The position numbers and the translations under genes were made by a program. This document shows positions 39,350 to 47,099 of a DNA stretch of 55,874 nucleotides, one piece after another. Source of the stretch: Fructobacillus pseudoficulneus. GTDB lineage: Bacteria > Bacillota > Bacilli > Lactobacillales > Lactobacillaceae. Location: positions 1-55,874 of the forward strand of contig NZ_FNWS01000008.1 in NCBI RefSeq assembly GCF_900108455.1. Reading direction: 5' to 3'. The notes under the pieces were generated by a model, which made no database searches, was not told where the DNA came from, and saw only the letters and a list, made by a program, of their open reading frames with translations. Each line of letters begins with the position of its first letter. The stretch's first letter is position 1.

Positions 39350-39862
39350 ATGCAATTCATCTCGTTAAATCAGAATAATCATGATTATTGGGAGACAATT
39401 TACCGTGAGGCATTTCCAGCAAGCGAGCGAATTGCTTTTCAAGAGTTGAAGCAAAAAGCAGCCAATCATGATCAAATCAAAATGGTGGTGCTTGTTGATG
39501 GCGAACAAAACGTTGGCATTGCTTATTTCGTTGATATAAAGGAGAAAGCCTTTGTTCTTTATTTAGCTGTTGATCAATCAATTCGTGGTCGGGGGATTGG
39601 TGGTCAAACACTGTCAGCCTTGAAAGACCACTACCCAAAGGGAATTATTCTTGAATCTGAAAGTACGCTTGAGGGTGCTGATAACCAGCAACAACGTAAA
39701 GCTCGCTATCATTTTTATTTGAAAAATGGCTTTATTGACACTAAAAAAATTACTCACAATATGGGAAGAGACTTCCACCTGTTGACGACCAATTTGGCTT
39801 GCTCGGTTGCCGATTATTTGAGTTCGATGAAAATATTAGGGCAGCGAACTTCAGTCACTTAA
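39350..39862 (+). CDS. GNAT-family N-acetyltransferase
   Basis: A 170-residue GNAT domain. The acetyl-CoA pyrophosphate loop appears as IRGRGIGGQTLSALK (R/Q-x-x-G-x-G/A) near residue 82, after the beta4 strand AFVLYLAVD. The C-terminal part YHFYLKNGFIDTKK is the usual beta6-helix region with the active-site Tyr. Substrate is unknown. The ATG follows AAGGAG. It lies just after the perfect palindrome, so it may be repressed through that site. Its terminator is at 39884-39922. Confidence 0.88.
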   Translation: MQFISLNQNNHDYWETIYREAFPASERIAFQELKQKAANHDQIKMVVLVDGEQNVGIAYFVDIKEKAFVLYLAVDQSIRGRGIGGQTLSALKDHYPKGIILESESTLEGADNQQQRKARYHFYLKNGFIDTKKITHNMGRDFHLLTTNLACSVADYLSSMKILGQRTSVT

Positions 39863-39883
39863 TTTTAATATTCATTTGATAAA

Positions 39884-39922
39884 CAACGCTTTTATGCTAA
39901 TTTTCAGCATAAAAGCGTTTTA
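39884..39922 (+). terminator. Terminator of the acetyltransferase gene
   Basis: AACGCTTTTATGCT and AGCATAAAAGCGTT form a 14-bp stem, then TT(TT)AAATTT. Confidence 0.88.
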
Positions 39923-39960
39923 AATTTATAAATAAATTTAAATATATGAATTATTTCTGT

Positions 39961-40210
39961 TTGATTGTTCTAAACAACCATGCTATTCTGGAAAAGTAGT
40001 TGAGGATTATCAACTAGCTGTGTCAGCCAAGAAGCAGCCAGTTGATAGTCCATCAATTTCAAAAAAATAAAACGTAAATGTTACGACGCACTACTTCGAC
40101 TGTAGATTTTAAACGCGCCTTTTTTGCGTGCGAAAAGTTTAGGCTGAAAACAGAATATTTTAAAATCAATACTCGATTATTGCTAACTAGCATTAGGAGA
40201 GCAAAAGATT
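39961..40210 (+). promoter_or_regulatory. Promoter and structured leader of the manganese importer operon
   Basis: TTGATT (39961-39966), 17 bases, TATTCT (39984-39989) with an extended TG; the start is predicted near 39996. The leader begins with TAGTTGA (39997-40003), which pairs with TCAACTA (40010-40016). That second arm can instead pair with AGTTGATA (40040-40047) inside a 17-bp stem, 40004-40020 with 40035-40051 (one mismatch, one G-U). These are mutually exclusive folds. Further on, CGCAC near 40084 and GTGCG near 40128 can also pair. No known Mn riboswitch (yybP-ykoY) consensus is visible. No gene lies in 39863-40210. Confidence 0.55.
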
Positions 40211-40954
40211 ATGATCAAAGTCCGCGATATGACGGTCGCCTATGATAGTGCCCCCGTCTTCACGAACCTGTCAATCCAATTTGAACCTGGAAAAATCACC
40301 GGGATTATTGGCCCCAATGGAGCTGGTAAGTCGACGATGATTAAAGGGCTTTTAGGGTTGACCAGCAAGCAGTCCGGAACGGCCACTTTGGCAGACCAAC
40401 CGATTGCAAAGCAACTCAAGCGCATCGCTTACGTTGAACAACGGGCAGCGCTTGATCTGACGTTTCCAATTAACGTCTCGGATACGGTTTTAACTGGTAC
40501 CTATCCAAATCTCGGTCTGTTTAAAGTCCCGGGTAAACAAGAGGAAGAGGCCGCTTTAGCAGCCTTAACCGATGTCAAGTTAGCTGAATTTAGTCAGCGA
40601 CAAATCAGCGAACTATCTGGTGGGCAACTGCAACGAGTTTTTGTCGCCAGAGCAATTGTTCAGGACGCCGATGTCATCATTTTGGATGAACCCTTTGTTG
40701 GTATCGATATGAAATCAGAAGCCGACATCATGGCCATTTTGAAAAAATGGCGGGCTGCCGGTAAAACAATTATTGTTGTGAACCATGATTTGAACAAGGT
40801 CACGACTTACTTTGATGATCTCGTCATTATTAACCACGGTGTCGTGGCACAAGGTCAGACACAGGAAGTGTTTACTAAAAAGAATATTACTACTGCCTTT
40901 AGTGGCGACCTATCAAACATTCTTTTTGATGAAGGGGAGGCCGCGCATGAATAG
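40211..40954 (+). CDS. Metal ABC importer, ATP-binding subunit
   Basis: A 247-residue ABC ATPase of the metal-ion (MntB/ZnuC/SitB) class. Walker A GPNGAGKSTM is near residue 36, the Q-loop VEQR near residue 73, the signature LSGGQLQRVFVARAI near residue 134 and Walker B VIILDEPFVGID near residue 156, with the switch His in VVNHDLN. First gene of a three-gene importer (ATPase, permease, binding protein). The permease start overlaps its end by 8 bp, so they are translationally coupled. The ATG follows AGGAGAGC. The binding protein below points to manganese. Confidence 0.94.
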   Translation: MIKVRDMTVAYDSAPVFTNLSIQFEPGKITGIIGPNGAGKSTMIKGLLGLTSKQSGTATLADQPIAKQLKRIAYVEQRAALDLTFPINVSDTVLTGTYPNLGLFKVPGKQEEEAALAALTDVKLAEFSQRQISELSGGQLQRVFVARAIVQDADVIILDEPFVGIDMKSEADIMAILKKWRAAGKTIIVVNHDLNKVTTYFDDLVIINHGVVAQGQTQEVFTKKNITTAFSGDLSNILFDEGEAAHE

Positions 40955-41795
40955 TATTACGCTTTTTCTTGAAGGATTAACAAAGTATAACTTCTTGCAG
41001 ACAGCCTTGGTTACCGCCATTTTAGTCGGTATCATGTCGGGGATTGTTGGTTCCTTTATTATTTTGCGTGGGATGTCTCTAATGGGTGATGCCATTTCAC
41101 ACGCAGTGTTACCAGGGGTGGCGGTTGCCTACATGCTTGGAATTAATCTGTTGATTGGGGCCTCGATTTTCGGTTTGTTGGCTGCCATGCTGATTGGTTT
41201 TGTGACGATGAAGTCGAAGCTAAAAAATGATACCGCAATTGGCATTGTTTTCTCTTCTTTTTTCGCCCTTGGTTTTATCTTGATTTCAATGGCGGAATCA
41301 ACCACTAATTTGCACCATATCCTCTTTGGAAATGTTTTGGCCGTTTCTGACCAAGATCTGATTACCACAGCGATTGTATTGGTGGTAGTTGTCTTGTTCG
41401 TCGTGCTCTTTTACAAGGAACTGTTGATTACGTCCTTTGATAATACTTTTGCCCGTGCCTATGGCTTGAAAACACAAGTCTTGCACTACGGCTTGATGTT
41501 GATTTTAACTTTGGTCACAGTGACTGCGCTGCAAACGGTTGGAATTATTTTAATTGTGGCAATGCTGATTACACCAGCCGCAACAGCTTATCTATTAACA
41601 AATAAGATGTCATCCATGATTATGATTGCGGCTACCTTTTCGGTTTTTGCATCGGTCATTGGATTATATTTTAGCTTTACTTTTAACTGGGCTTCCGGTC
41701 CGGCGATTGTGTTGACTGCCGCAGTGTTCTTCTTATTGGCCTTTCTCTTTTCGCCAAAGCAGGGCATTTTAATTAAAAAACGAGCAGCAAACTAA
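40947..41795 (+). CDS. Metal ABC importer, permease subunit
   Basis: A 282-residue permease of the ABC-3 family (MntC/ZnuB-like) with about eight to nine membrane helices. Family marks are IVGSFIILRGMSLMGDAISHAVLPGVAVAYM near residue 30-60 and VGIILIVAMLITPAATAYLL near residue 197. The start is ATG 40947, preceded by GGGGAGG and inside the last codons of the ATPase gene. It forms the translocation path for a divalent metal, most likely Mn2+. Confidence 0.94.
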   Translation: MNSITLFLEGLTKYNFLQTALVTAILVGIMSGIVGSFIILRGMSLMGDAISHAVLPGVAVAYMLGINLLIGASIFGLLAAMLIGFVTMKSKLKNDTAIGIVFSSFFALGFILISMAESTTNLHHILFGNVLAVSDQDLITTAIVLVVVVLFVVLFYKELLITSFDNTFARAYGLKTQVLHYGLMLILTLVTVTALQTVGIILIVAMLITPAATAYLLTNKMSSMIMIAATFSVFASVIGLYFSFTFNWASGPAIVLTAAVFFLLAFLFSPKQGILIKKRAAN

Positions 41796-41866
41796 AATTT
41801 GTAGCGAAAGAAGATGATAAAAGGCGTATTAAACGCACTTAGATTTAGAATTGAGGAAAATTGAAT

Positions 41867-42808
41867 ATGATTAAGCGATTAACAATGATTGGGCTGGCAG
41901 CACTGGCGCTGTTAGCGGGTGTCTTTTACTTTGTCAATGAAAGTCAGGCAGGTAAAACCAGTCGAAGCGATAAACTCCAAGTTGTCGCAACGAACTCGAT
42001 TATCGGGAATATGGTTGAAGAAGTTGCCGGTAACAAGGTCAAGTTGCATACGATTGTTCCCCGTGGAACCGATCCCCATGAGTACGAGCCGCGACCACAG
42101 GACGTGAAGGCTACACAAGAAGCAGACGTTTTGTTCCATAATGGTTTGAACTTGGAAACCGGTGGGTCTGGCTGGTTTAAGAAGATGTACCAAAATGCTG
42201 GTAAGAAGGCCAACAAACAAGTTTTTGCTGTTTCGGATGGGGTTGCTGCTAAGCATTTGACGGATGCCGGTAAAGAAAATGAAATGGACCCCCATGCTTG
42301 GTTAGATATACAAAACGGCATTAAGTATGTTCAAAACATTGAAAAGGTTTTGATTGAAAAGAATCCAAAGAATAAGAACACTTACGAAAAAAACGCCGCT
42401 GCATACATTGAAAAGCTGACGAAATTAGACGAAAACGCCAAGACGAAGTTTAACAATATTCCAGCTGATAAGAAGCTTTTGGTAACTTCCGAAGGTGCCT
42501 TTAAGTACTTCTCGGCGGCCTATGGCATCACACCAGCCTTTATTTGGGAAATTAATACCGAGTCACAAGGTACACCAGAACAGATGAAGACTGTCTTGGA
42601 AAAGATTCGCGCAACGAAGGTACCGGTTCTCTTTGTTGAAAGTTCTGTCTCACCAAAGTCAATGGACAAGGTTTCCAAAGAAACTGGTTTGCCAATTTAC
42701 GCCAAGATTTATACAGATTCACTGGCTAAGGAAGGTAAGCCCGGCGATACTTACTATGGCATGATGAAGTGGAATTTGGACAAGATTTCGGAAGGTTTGT
42801 CAAAGTAA
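41867..42808 (+). CDS. Manganese-type ABC importer binding protein without lipobox
   Basis: A 313-residue cluster A-I metal-binding protein (PsaA/MntC/ZnuA family). Expected ligands are His in DPHEYEPRPQD, His in EMDPHAWLD, Glu in TSEGAFKYF and Asp in YTDSLAKEG. Glu rather than His at the third site, and no His-rich loop, point to Mn over Zn. The N-terminus MIKRLTMIGLAALALLAGVFYF looks like a lipoprotein signal whose lipobox Cys is replaced by Val; no cysteine is visible anywhere in the protein. It may be held by an uncleaved signal anchor. ATG 41867 was chosen (GAGG ten bases upstream); a TTG at 41861 is an alternative. Confidence 0.92.
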   Translation: MIKRLTMIGLAALALLAGVFYFVNESQAGKTSRSDKLQVVATNSIIGNMVEEVAGNKVKLHTIVPRGTDPHEYEPRPQDVKATQEADVLFHNGLNLETGGSGWFKKMYQNAGKKANKQVFAVSDGVAAKHLTDAGKENEMDPHAWLDIQNGIKYVQNIEKVLIEKNPKNKNTYEKNAAAYIEKLTKLDENAKTKFNNIPADKKLLVTSEGAFKYFSAAYGITPAFIWEINTESQGTPEQMKTVLEKIRATKVPVLFVESSVSPKSMDKVSKETGLPIYAKIYTDSLAKEGKPGDTYYGMMKWNLDKISEGLSK

Positions 42809-42882
42809 AATTATTTGCTTGATGTTTGAATTGAATTAAAGAAGCTATTGCTATTAGCTTACTAAACAATCAATTAAATTTG

Positions 42883-42910
42883 ATCCTCGACGCTTTGTCG
42901 GGGATTTTTA
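42883..42910 (+). terminator. Terminator of the metal importer operon
   Basis: ATCCTCGAC-GCTTT-GTCGGGGAT then TTTTTA. Confidence 0.9.
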
Positions 42911-43012
42911 TTTGGGTTCGCGTTCGTTTAACCGTTATAATAGGACTATGTTCTGTATGGTTTCTATTTGCCCAGGTAAATGGCAATGTATTTTGCGACT
43001 GGAGAAATTTAA

Positions 43013-43921
43013 ATGGCTCAACAAAGACAAGTAAGCACAACCGGACGTCTGATGAAGTACATTTTGCAAGCTCTCCATGTTCTGCCCGATTTGCAAAAGG
43101 AGAGGGCCTATCAACGAGCGGTTATCGCTAGTCAAAAGCCATATCGATTGGCCTTTTTGCACCGGTTATTGTTTGGTGCGACAGAATATAATGGTCGTAA
43201 TGATGTTTTGGAAATCAGTCCGAAGAACGTTGATAATCGACAGCTGATTTTTTACCTTCATGGTGGCGGTTATTGGGATCAACCCTCAATCATGCACTAT
43301 CGTTTACTAAAAAAATTGGCTGACAAAACACAGCACCGGCTAATCATGCCGATTTATCCAAAGGCGCCCCAGCATCAGGCGCAAGAAACCATTCAATGGA
43401 CCAAGGAAGCCTTTCTTGAAACGCTGGAAAAGGAACATATTAGCGCGGAACAGATTGTGTTAATGGGCGATTCGGCTGGGGCAGGCTTGGCGCTGTCGCT
43501 CTTGCAGCAATTGCGCGATGCGCAACTTCCCTTGCCAAAACAGCTGATTTTGATTTCTCCTTGGTTTGATATCAGTGATACTAACCACGAAATGAAGGCA
43601 GTGCAGCGTTTTGATCCCATGTTGGAAATAGCTGTTTTAGACATCATGGCTGCCGGTTATCAGGGCGAGCTTGATTTGGATGATCCCTTGATTAGCCCGC
43701 TGTATGCCGATTTTTCAAACATGCCGGCTATTAACGTGATTACGGGTAGCTATGATGTCCTGCATCCTGATGCCGTGAAGTTTCAGGGGATTGCTGATGA
43801 TGAGGGTTGGGATGTGCAAACAACCATCTACCCAGAAATGTACCATGATTTTCCTGAAATTCCGATTCCAGAAGGAAAGGCTGCCATTCAGCAAATGGTC
43901 CAACTAATTAAAGAAAGATAA
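43013..43921 (+). CDS. Alpha/beta-hydrolase esterase, HSL family
   Basis: A 302-residue hydrolase of the hormone-sensitive-lipase group. The oxyanion motif HGGGYW is near residue 83 and the nucleophile elbow GDSAGAGLAL near residue 155. The acid is in GSYDVLHPDA near residue 246 and the His in MYHDFPEI near residue 280. It has no signal peptide, so it is cytoplasmic. Likely a carboxylesterase or lipase on short acyl esters; the true substrate is unknown. The ATG at 43013 follows GGAG. The short-chain dehydrogenase gene starts four bases after its stop, so the two form an operon. Confidence 0.92.
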   Translation: MAQQRQVSTTGRLMKYILQALHVLPDLQKERAYQRAVIASQKPYRLAFLHRLLFGATEYNGRNDVLEISPKNVDNRQLIFYLHGGGYWDQPSIMHYRLLKKLADKTQHRLIMPIYPKAPQHQAQETIQWTKEAFLETLEKEHISAEQIVLMGDSAGAGLALSLLQQLRDAQLPLPKQLILISPWFDISDTNHEMKAVQRFDPMLEIAVLDIMAAGYQGELDLDDPLISPLYADFSNMPAINVITGSYDVLHPDAVKFQGIADDEGWDVQTTIYPEMYHDFPEIPIPEGKAAIQQMVQLIKER

Positions 43922-43925
43922 ATGA

Positions 43926-44747
43926 ATGTCTAAAGTAATTCTTGTTACCGGTGCCACGAGCGGTATCGGTTACCAAACTACCCAATTATTAGCAGAACAG
44001 GGACACATCGTTTATGGTGCGGGCCGACGTGTTGATAAACTTGCTGACTTAGAAAAGGTTGGGGTTCATCCCCTCAAACTAGATTTAACCAATGAAGAAT
44101 CCTGCCGACAAGCGGTTAGCACAATCTTGGCCGAACAGGGCCACATTGACGTGCTGATTAACAATGTCGGCTACGGTTCCTATGGTGCGGTTGAAGATGT
44201 GGCCCTTGACGAGGCTAAGCGGCAATTTGATGTTAACTTATTTGGCTTGGCCCAATTAATCAAATTAGTTTTACCAACGATGCGCCAGCAACAGTCCGGA
44301 CGAATTATTAATGTCTCGTCAATGGCCGGACGCATGGCCAGTTACTTTGGCGCTTGGTACCATGCCACCAAGTTTGCTCTAGAGGGTTTTAGTGATTCAT
44401 TACGAATGGAACTACAACCATTTGGAATTGACGTGATTTTGGTTGAACCCGGCCTGATTAAAACGGATTGGGGGCTGATTGCCGCTGACCATCTCGCGTC
44501 TTCATCCACCGGTGGTCCATACAAAGAGGCCGCCCGGCAAACTGCTAATGGCATGAAAAGGCAGTACCAAGGAAAGCTACTGTCTCAGCCAATTTTGATT
44601 GCAAAAACGTTGGTGAAGATTGTTAACCAAAAAAAGCCGCGGGCTCGCTACTGGCTTGGCTTCGCAGCCAAGCCATTGGTCTTCTTGCGTACCATTCTGC
44701 CAACCCGGTGGTTTGATGCGTTGATGCGCGGGATTGTGAAAGGCTAA
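43926..44747 (+). CDS. Short-chain dehydrogenase/reductase
   Basis: A 273-residue classical SDR. The Rossmann motif TGATSGIG is near residue 9, NNVGYGSYG near residue 80, catalytic Ser in INVSSMAG and YHATK (Tyr-x-x-x-Lys) near residue 147. AGRRVDKL after the first beta-alpha-beta suggests NADP preference (Arg pair). Substrate is unknown. It sits in an operon with the esterase upstream; together they may process an ester and the released alcohol or ketone (inferred). It ends at a terminator shared with the convergent oxidase. Confidence 0.92.
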   Translation: MSKVILVTGATSGIGYQTTQLLAEQGHIVYGAGRRVDKLADLEKVGVHPLKLDLTNEESCRQAVSTILAEQGHIDVLINNVGYGSYGAVEDVALDEAKRQFDVNLFGLAQLIKLVLPTMRQQQSGRIINVSSMAGRMASYFGAWYHATKFALEGFSDSLRMELQPFGIDVILVEPGLIKTDWGLIAADHLASSSTGGPYKEAARQTANGMKRQYQGKLLSQPILIAKTLVKIVNQKKPRARYWLGFAAKPLVFLRTILPTRWFDALMRGIVKG

Positions 44748-44788
44748 ATCAGAACTAATTTAATCAAAAAAATTGCCATCAATATACT

Positions 44789-44827
44789 AAAAAGGACCCA
44801 GCGTACATACACGCTGAGGTCCTTTTC
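44789..44827. terminator. Bidirectional terminator between the SDR and multicopper oxidase genes
   Basis: AAAAAGGACC, AGCGT/ACGCT and GGTCCTTTT form one long stem with A and T runs on both sides. Confidence 0.92.
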
Positions 44828-44861
44828 AATTTGTTAATGATGAATTGCGATGAAGCAGCTT

Positions 44862-46415
44862 TTAGCACATATCCATGCCCATCTTTTTGTAGGAATCAAG
44901 ACTCTTGATTACCAGTTCATCAACCGCACAACCGCGTTCTTTTGCTAAGGCGTTCATTAAAGTATCCATAGACATTAAGTCGTACTTTTTTTCGGGTTCT
45001 TCTGGGGTGTAAACCTGCATTTGGGCCATCATTCCGCCATCTTCGTGCTCAATAATGTGACAGTGGTACATAAAGACGCCAGCAAAATTAAATTTCATCT
45101 TGATGCGCACGGTTTCACCTGGATTAACAGAAACTGTGTCCTTATAACCAAGCTCATTTGGATAAGGAGCCTGGCCATTACGTGAAATAATTTGGAAGGA
45201 ACCGCCATGCATGTGATAAGGGTGAAGCATCCCCCCGCAGCAATCATTGGTATTTGTAATGTCCCAGTACTCAGCCTTACCAATTTCTTGCCGGTCATCG
45301 ATTCGCATCATTCCAAATTTGCGACCATTGATGGCGATTTCTTCGTCAGTTCCGGACAAAACCACCTGATGGATGGGGGCATTTGGGTCAACATCGCCTT
45401 GGTCAACGATGGTTGCTAATTCGTCTGGCACCGCTGTTTCATCGGTTGCGAAGCCTTTGATGTTGAAAGTCAAAATCGGTGTTTCATCCGAGTACAGGGT
45501 CACGGTGTCGCCGTCGTGATAGCCCGCAAAGTCTAAAATAAACTCAGCCCGTTCAGCACAGGTAATCATGAACTTGGTCATTTGGACGGGCTCGGGTAGG
45601 AGACCACCATCCGAGGCAATCTGAGTCATGACTAAGTCATCGGACAAATGCAGCCGCCACTCTCGGCGATTTGAACCATCCAAAAAGCGAAGGCGCAGCT
45701 TTTGGGTTGTCACATCAAAGCTTGGGTTGACGGTTCCATTGATGAGGGCCGTTGGGCCAGCCGTACCATCCGGATCATAATCGGCGTCGTAATCCCATTG
45801 GTTATCTTTATGGAAGCGGCGGTCTTGTAAAACGACCGGGATATCATCAACACCGTAGGTGTGAGGCAAGGGCAGGCTTTCTTCGTGCTGATCTTTAACG
45901 TAAACCATTGTGGCCAATCCGTGCCAAACGTCCCAACCAGTAAGAGGGCATGGGTGGGCATGCAACCAGGTTGTTGCCGCTGGCTGGTTGACCGTAAAGG
46001 TGATTTCTTTTGTTTCACCAGGGTAGACTGGCGCATGGCAGCCACCATCGATAAAGGGGCCGGGTACATCTAAGCCATGCCAATGAAAGGTCGTTAATTC
46101 AGGCAAACTATTCTTTAGCGTAACGTGATAGGTTTTTCCGCTATGGAAAACAATAGTTTGTCCCAATAAACTCTGATTATAGCCCCAGGTCTTCGTTTTT
46201 GCTCCAGGTAAAATTTGCGTCTCGCCCGGCTGTGCATGAACAGTCAGCCAGACATCGGTGTCAGTTTCCTTATCTGGCTTTAGTAGACTGGGAATGTTTA
46301 GTGGGCTAGTTGGACTATCGTAGACTTCCAGCGGTACATAACCACCATCATGGTAATCAAAGGCTGTTTCGTTAAAGAAATAGTCTTGGTAAACTTGTTT
46401 TTCTTTTGTCGACAT
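44862..46415 (-). CDS. Multicopper oxidase (CotA/SufI/bilirubin-oxidase type)
   Basis: A 517-residue three-cupredoxin-domain oxidase. All four copper-binding motifs are present in order: HWHG (near residue 112), HAHP (near 153), HPYHMHG (near 399) and HCHIIEHEDGGM (near 449), with Met as the axial type 1 ligand. This class oxidises phenols, bilirubin or Cu(I) with O2. No signal peptide is seen, so it is probably cytoplasmic like spore-coat CotA or LAB laccases. The C-terminus carries an extra MGMDMC, a possible metal-binding tail. It is not in the copper operon, and no cop box was seen upstream. The start follows AGGAGGAG. Confidence 0.95.
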   Translation of the reverse strand: MSTKEKQVYQDYFFNETAFDYHDGGYVPLEVYDSPTSPLNIPSLLKPDKETDTDVWLTVHAQPGETQILPGAKTKTWGYNQSLLGQTIVFHSGKTYHVTLKNSLPELTTFHWHGLDVPGPFIDGGCHAPVYPGETKEITFTVNQPAATTWLHAHPCPLTGWDVWHGLATMVYVKDQHEESLPLPHTYGVDDIPVVLQDRRFHKDNQWDYDADYDPDGTAGPTALINGTVNPSFDVTTQKLRLRFLDGSNRREWRLHLSDDLVMTQIASDGGLLPEPVQMTKFMITCAERAEFILDFAGYHDGDTVTLYSDETPILTFNIKGFATDETAVPDELATIVDQGDVDPNAPIHQVVLSGTDEEIAINGRKFGMMRIDDRQEIGKAEYWDITNTNDCCGGMLHPYHMHGGSFQIISRNGQAPYPNELGYKDTVSVNPGETVRIKMKFNFAGVFMYHCHIIEHEDGGMMAQMQVYTPEEPEKKYDLMSMDTLMNALAKERGCAVDELVIKSLDSYKKMGMDMC

Positions 46416-46530
46416 ATTTTTTCTCCTCCTAATCGATTCCAGTATACAAGAACCGTTCTATTTTTTCTATATTTTGTGCTATTCTTGAAATAAGTAGAAA
46501 TACTAAAAACGATAAGAGGGGAGAAATTTT

Positions 46531-46692
46531 ATGAGTTTGAATCGAGTTTTTCATATTGTGATGGCCCTTGTGTGGCTGTATACCATCTATGTGCTCGCCA
46601 ATATGCAGGATATGCTTGCCATGTATGTGATGGCTGGTGGAATGTTTGCTCAAGCAGTTTTTAGTGCCATTTTTAACGATAAAAGCTGCTGA
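46531..46692 (+). CDS. 53-residue small membrane protein
   Basis: The ATG is preceded by GAGGGGAG at good spacing. The product has two hydrophobic stretches (about residues 7-24 and 28-48) separated by NMQD, ending in NDKSC. It is Met-rich (8 of 53). It is divergent from the multicopper oxidase gene, sharing the 115-bp gap, so a functional link is possible but unproven. No family was recognised; similar small two-helix proteins are common in lactic acid bacteria. A loose hairpin with T6 around 46700-46795 may end its transcript. Confidence 0.6.
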   Translation: MSLNRVFHIVMALVWLYTIYVLANMQDMLAMYVMAGGMFAQAVFSAIFNDKSC

Positions 46693-46832
46693 GGCGATAC
46701 AATAAAAGAGCTCAAAGTATTATTGATCATGCGACACGCTAACTAGTGGCCATGGTGGAGGATTCTGTGGGCTTTTTTATTTTGCCTTGTAGTGAGTTTT
46801 TCCTGCAAATTGGCTTGGAATGAACTTAATTC

Positions 46833-46861
46833 TTGACAAAGTTTTTTCATGGTGTTTTAAT
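46833..46861 (+). promoter_or_regulatory. Promoter of the brnQ leader transcript
   Basis: TTGACA (46833-46838), 17 bases, TTTAAT (46856-46861). Confidence 0.75.
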
Positions 46862-46890
46862 AATGAGTATCAATTAAGTGAGAAAATACT

Positions 46891-46947
46891 ATGACAAAAA
46901 ACATGACTTACAACCAACGAATTATTATCAGCATTATTATCCAGTAG
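46891..46947 (+). CDS. Isoleucine-rich leader peptide of brnQ
   Basis: An 18-codon ORF, MTKNMTYNQRIIISIIIQ, starts about 25 bases after the promoter. Codons 11-13 and 15-17 are Ile (ATT ATT ATC AGC ATT ATT ATC). Runs of regulatory codons in a short leader just before a terminator are the hallmark of ribosome-mediated attenuation. The downstream gene imports branched-chain amino acids. The ribosome site is weak (GTGAG). The control amino acid should be isoleucine. Confidence 0.8.
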   Translation: MTKNMTYNQRIIISIIIQ

Positions 46948-47048
46948 GATAGGGTGCTGATACTTTGTGGTGCGCCTATCCTCTTTCGAAGGTAGGCGGC
47001 TGATAGTCAGGTTTTAAGACCAGCTGCGATTTTGCGGCTGGTCTTTTT
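46926..47048 (+). promoter_or_regulatory. Attenuator of brnQ with competing hairpins and terminator
   Basis: Alternative pairings seen: TATCAGC in the Ile codons (46926-46932) with GCTGATA at 46956-46962 or 46999-47005; GGATAGG (46947-46953) with CCTATCC (46975-46981); GCCTATCC with GGTAGGC (46991-46997); GCGGCTG (46996-47002) with CAGCTGC (47021-47027), which would be an antiterminator. The terminator is AAGACCAGCTGC-GATTTT-GCGGCTGGTCTTTTT (47016-47047). Stalling at Ile codons would free the upstream GCGGCTGATA arm to disrupt the terminator. Confidence 0.75.
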
Positions 47049-47099
47049 CTTTGTTTTAGTTTTTCTTTTGCTTGATTGGAGGAGAAAAGAGGGGTAGAT

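Noticed and set aside
39961-40210. yybP-ykoY manganese riboswitch before the metal importer
   Set aside because: The conserved loop sequences of that class are not present in the leader.
46833-47060. T-box (tRNA-sensing) leader before brnQ
   Set aside because: No T-box sequence (GGTGGnACCGCG) or specifier-loop layout; the Ile-rich leader peptide explains the terminator better.
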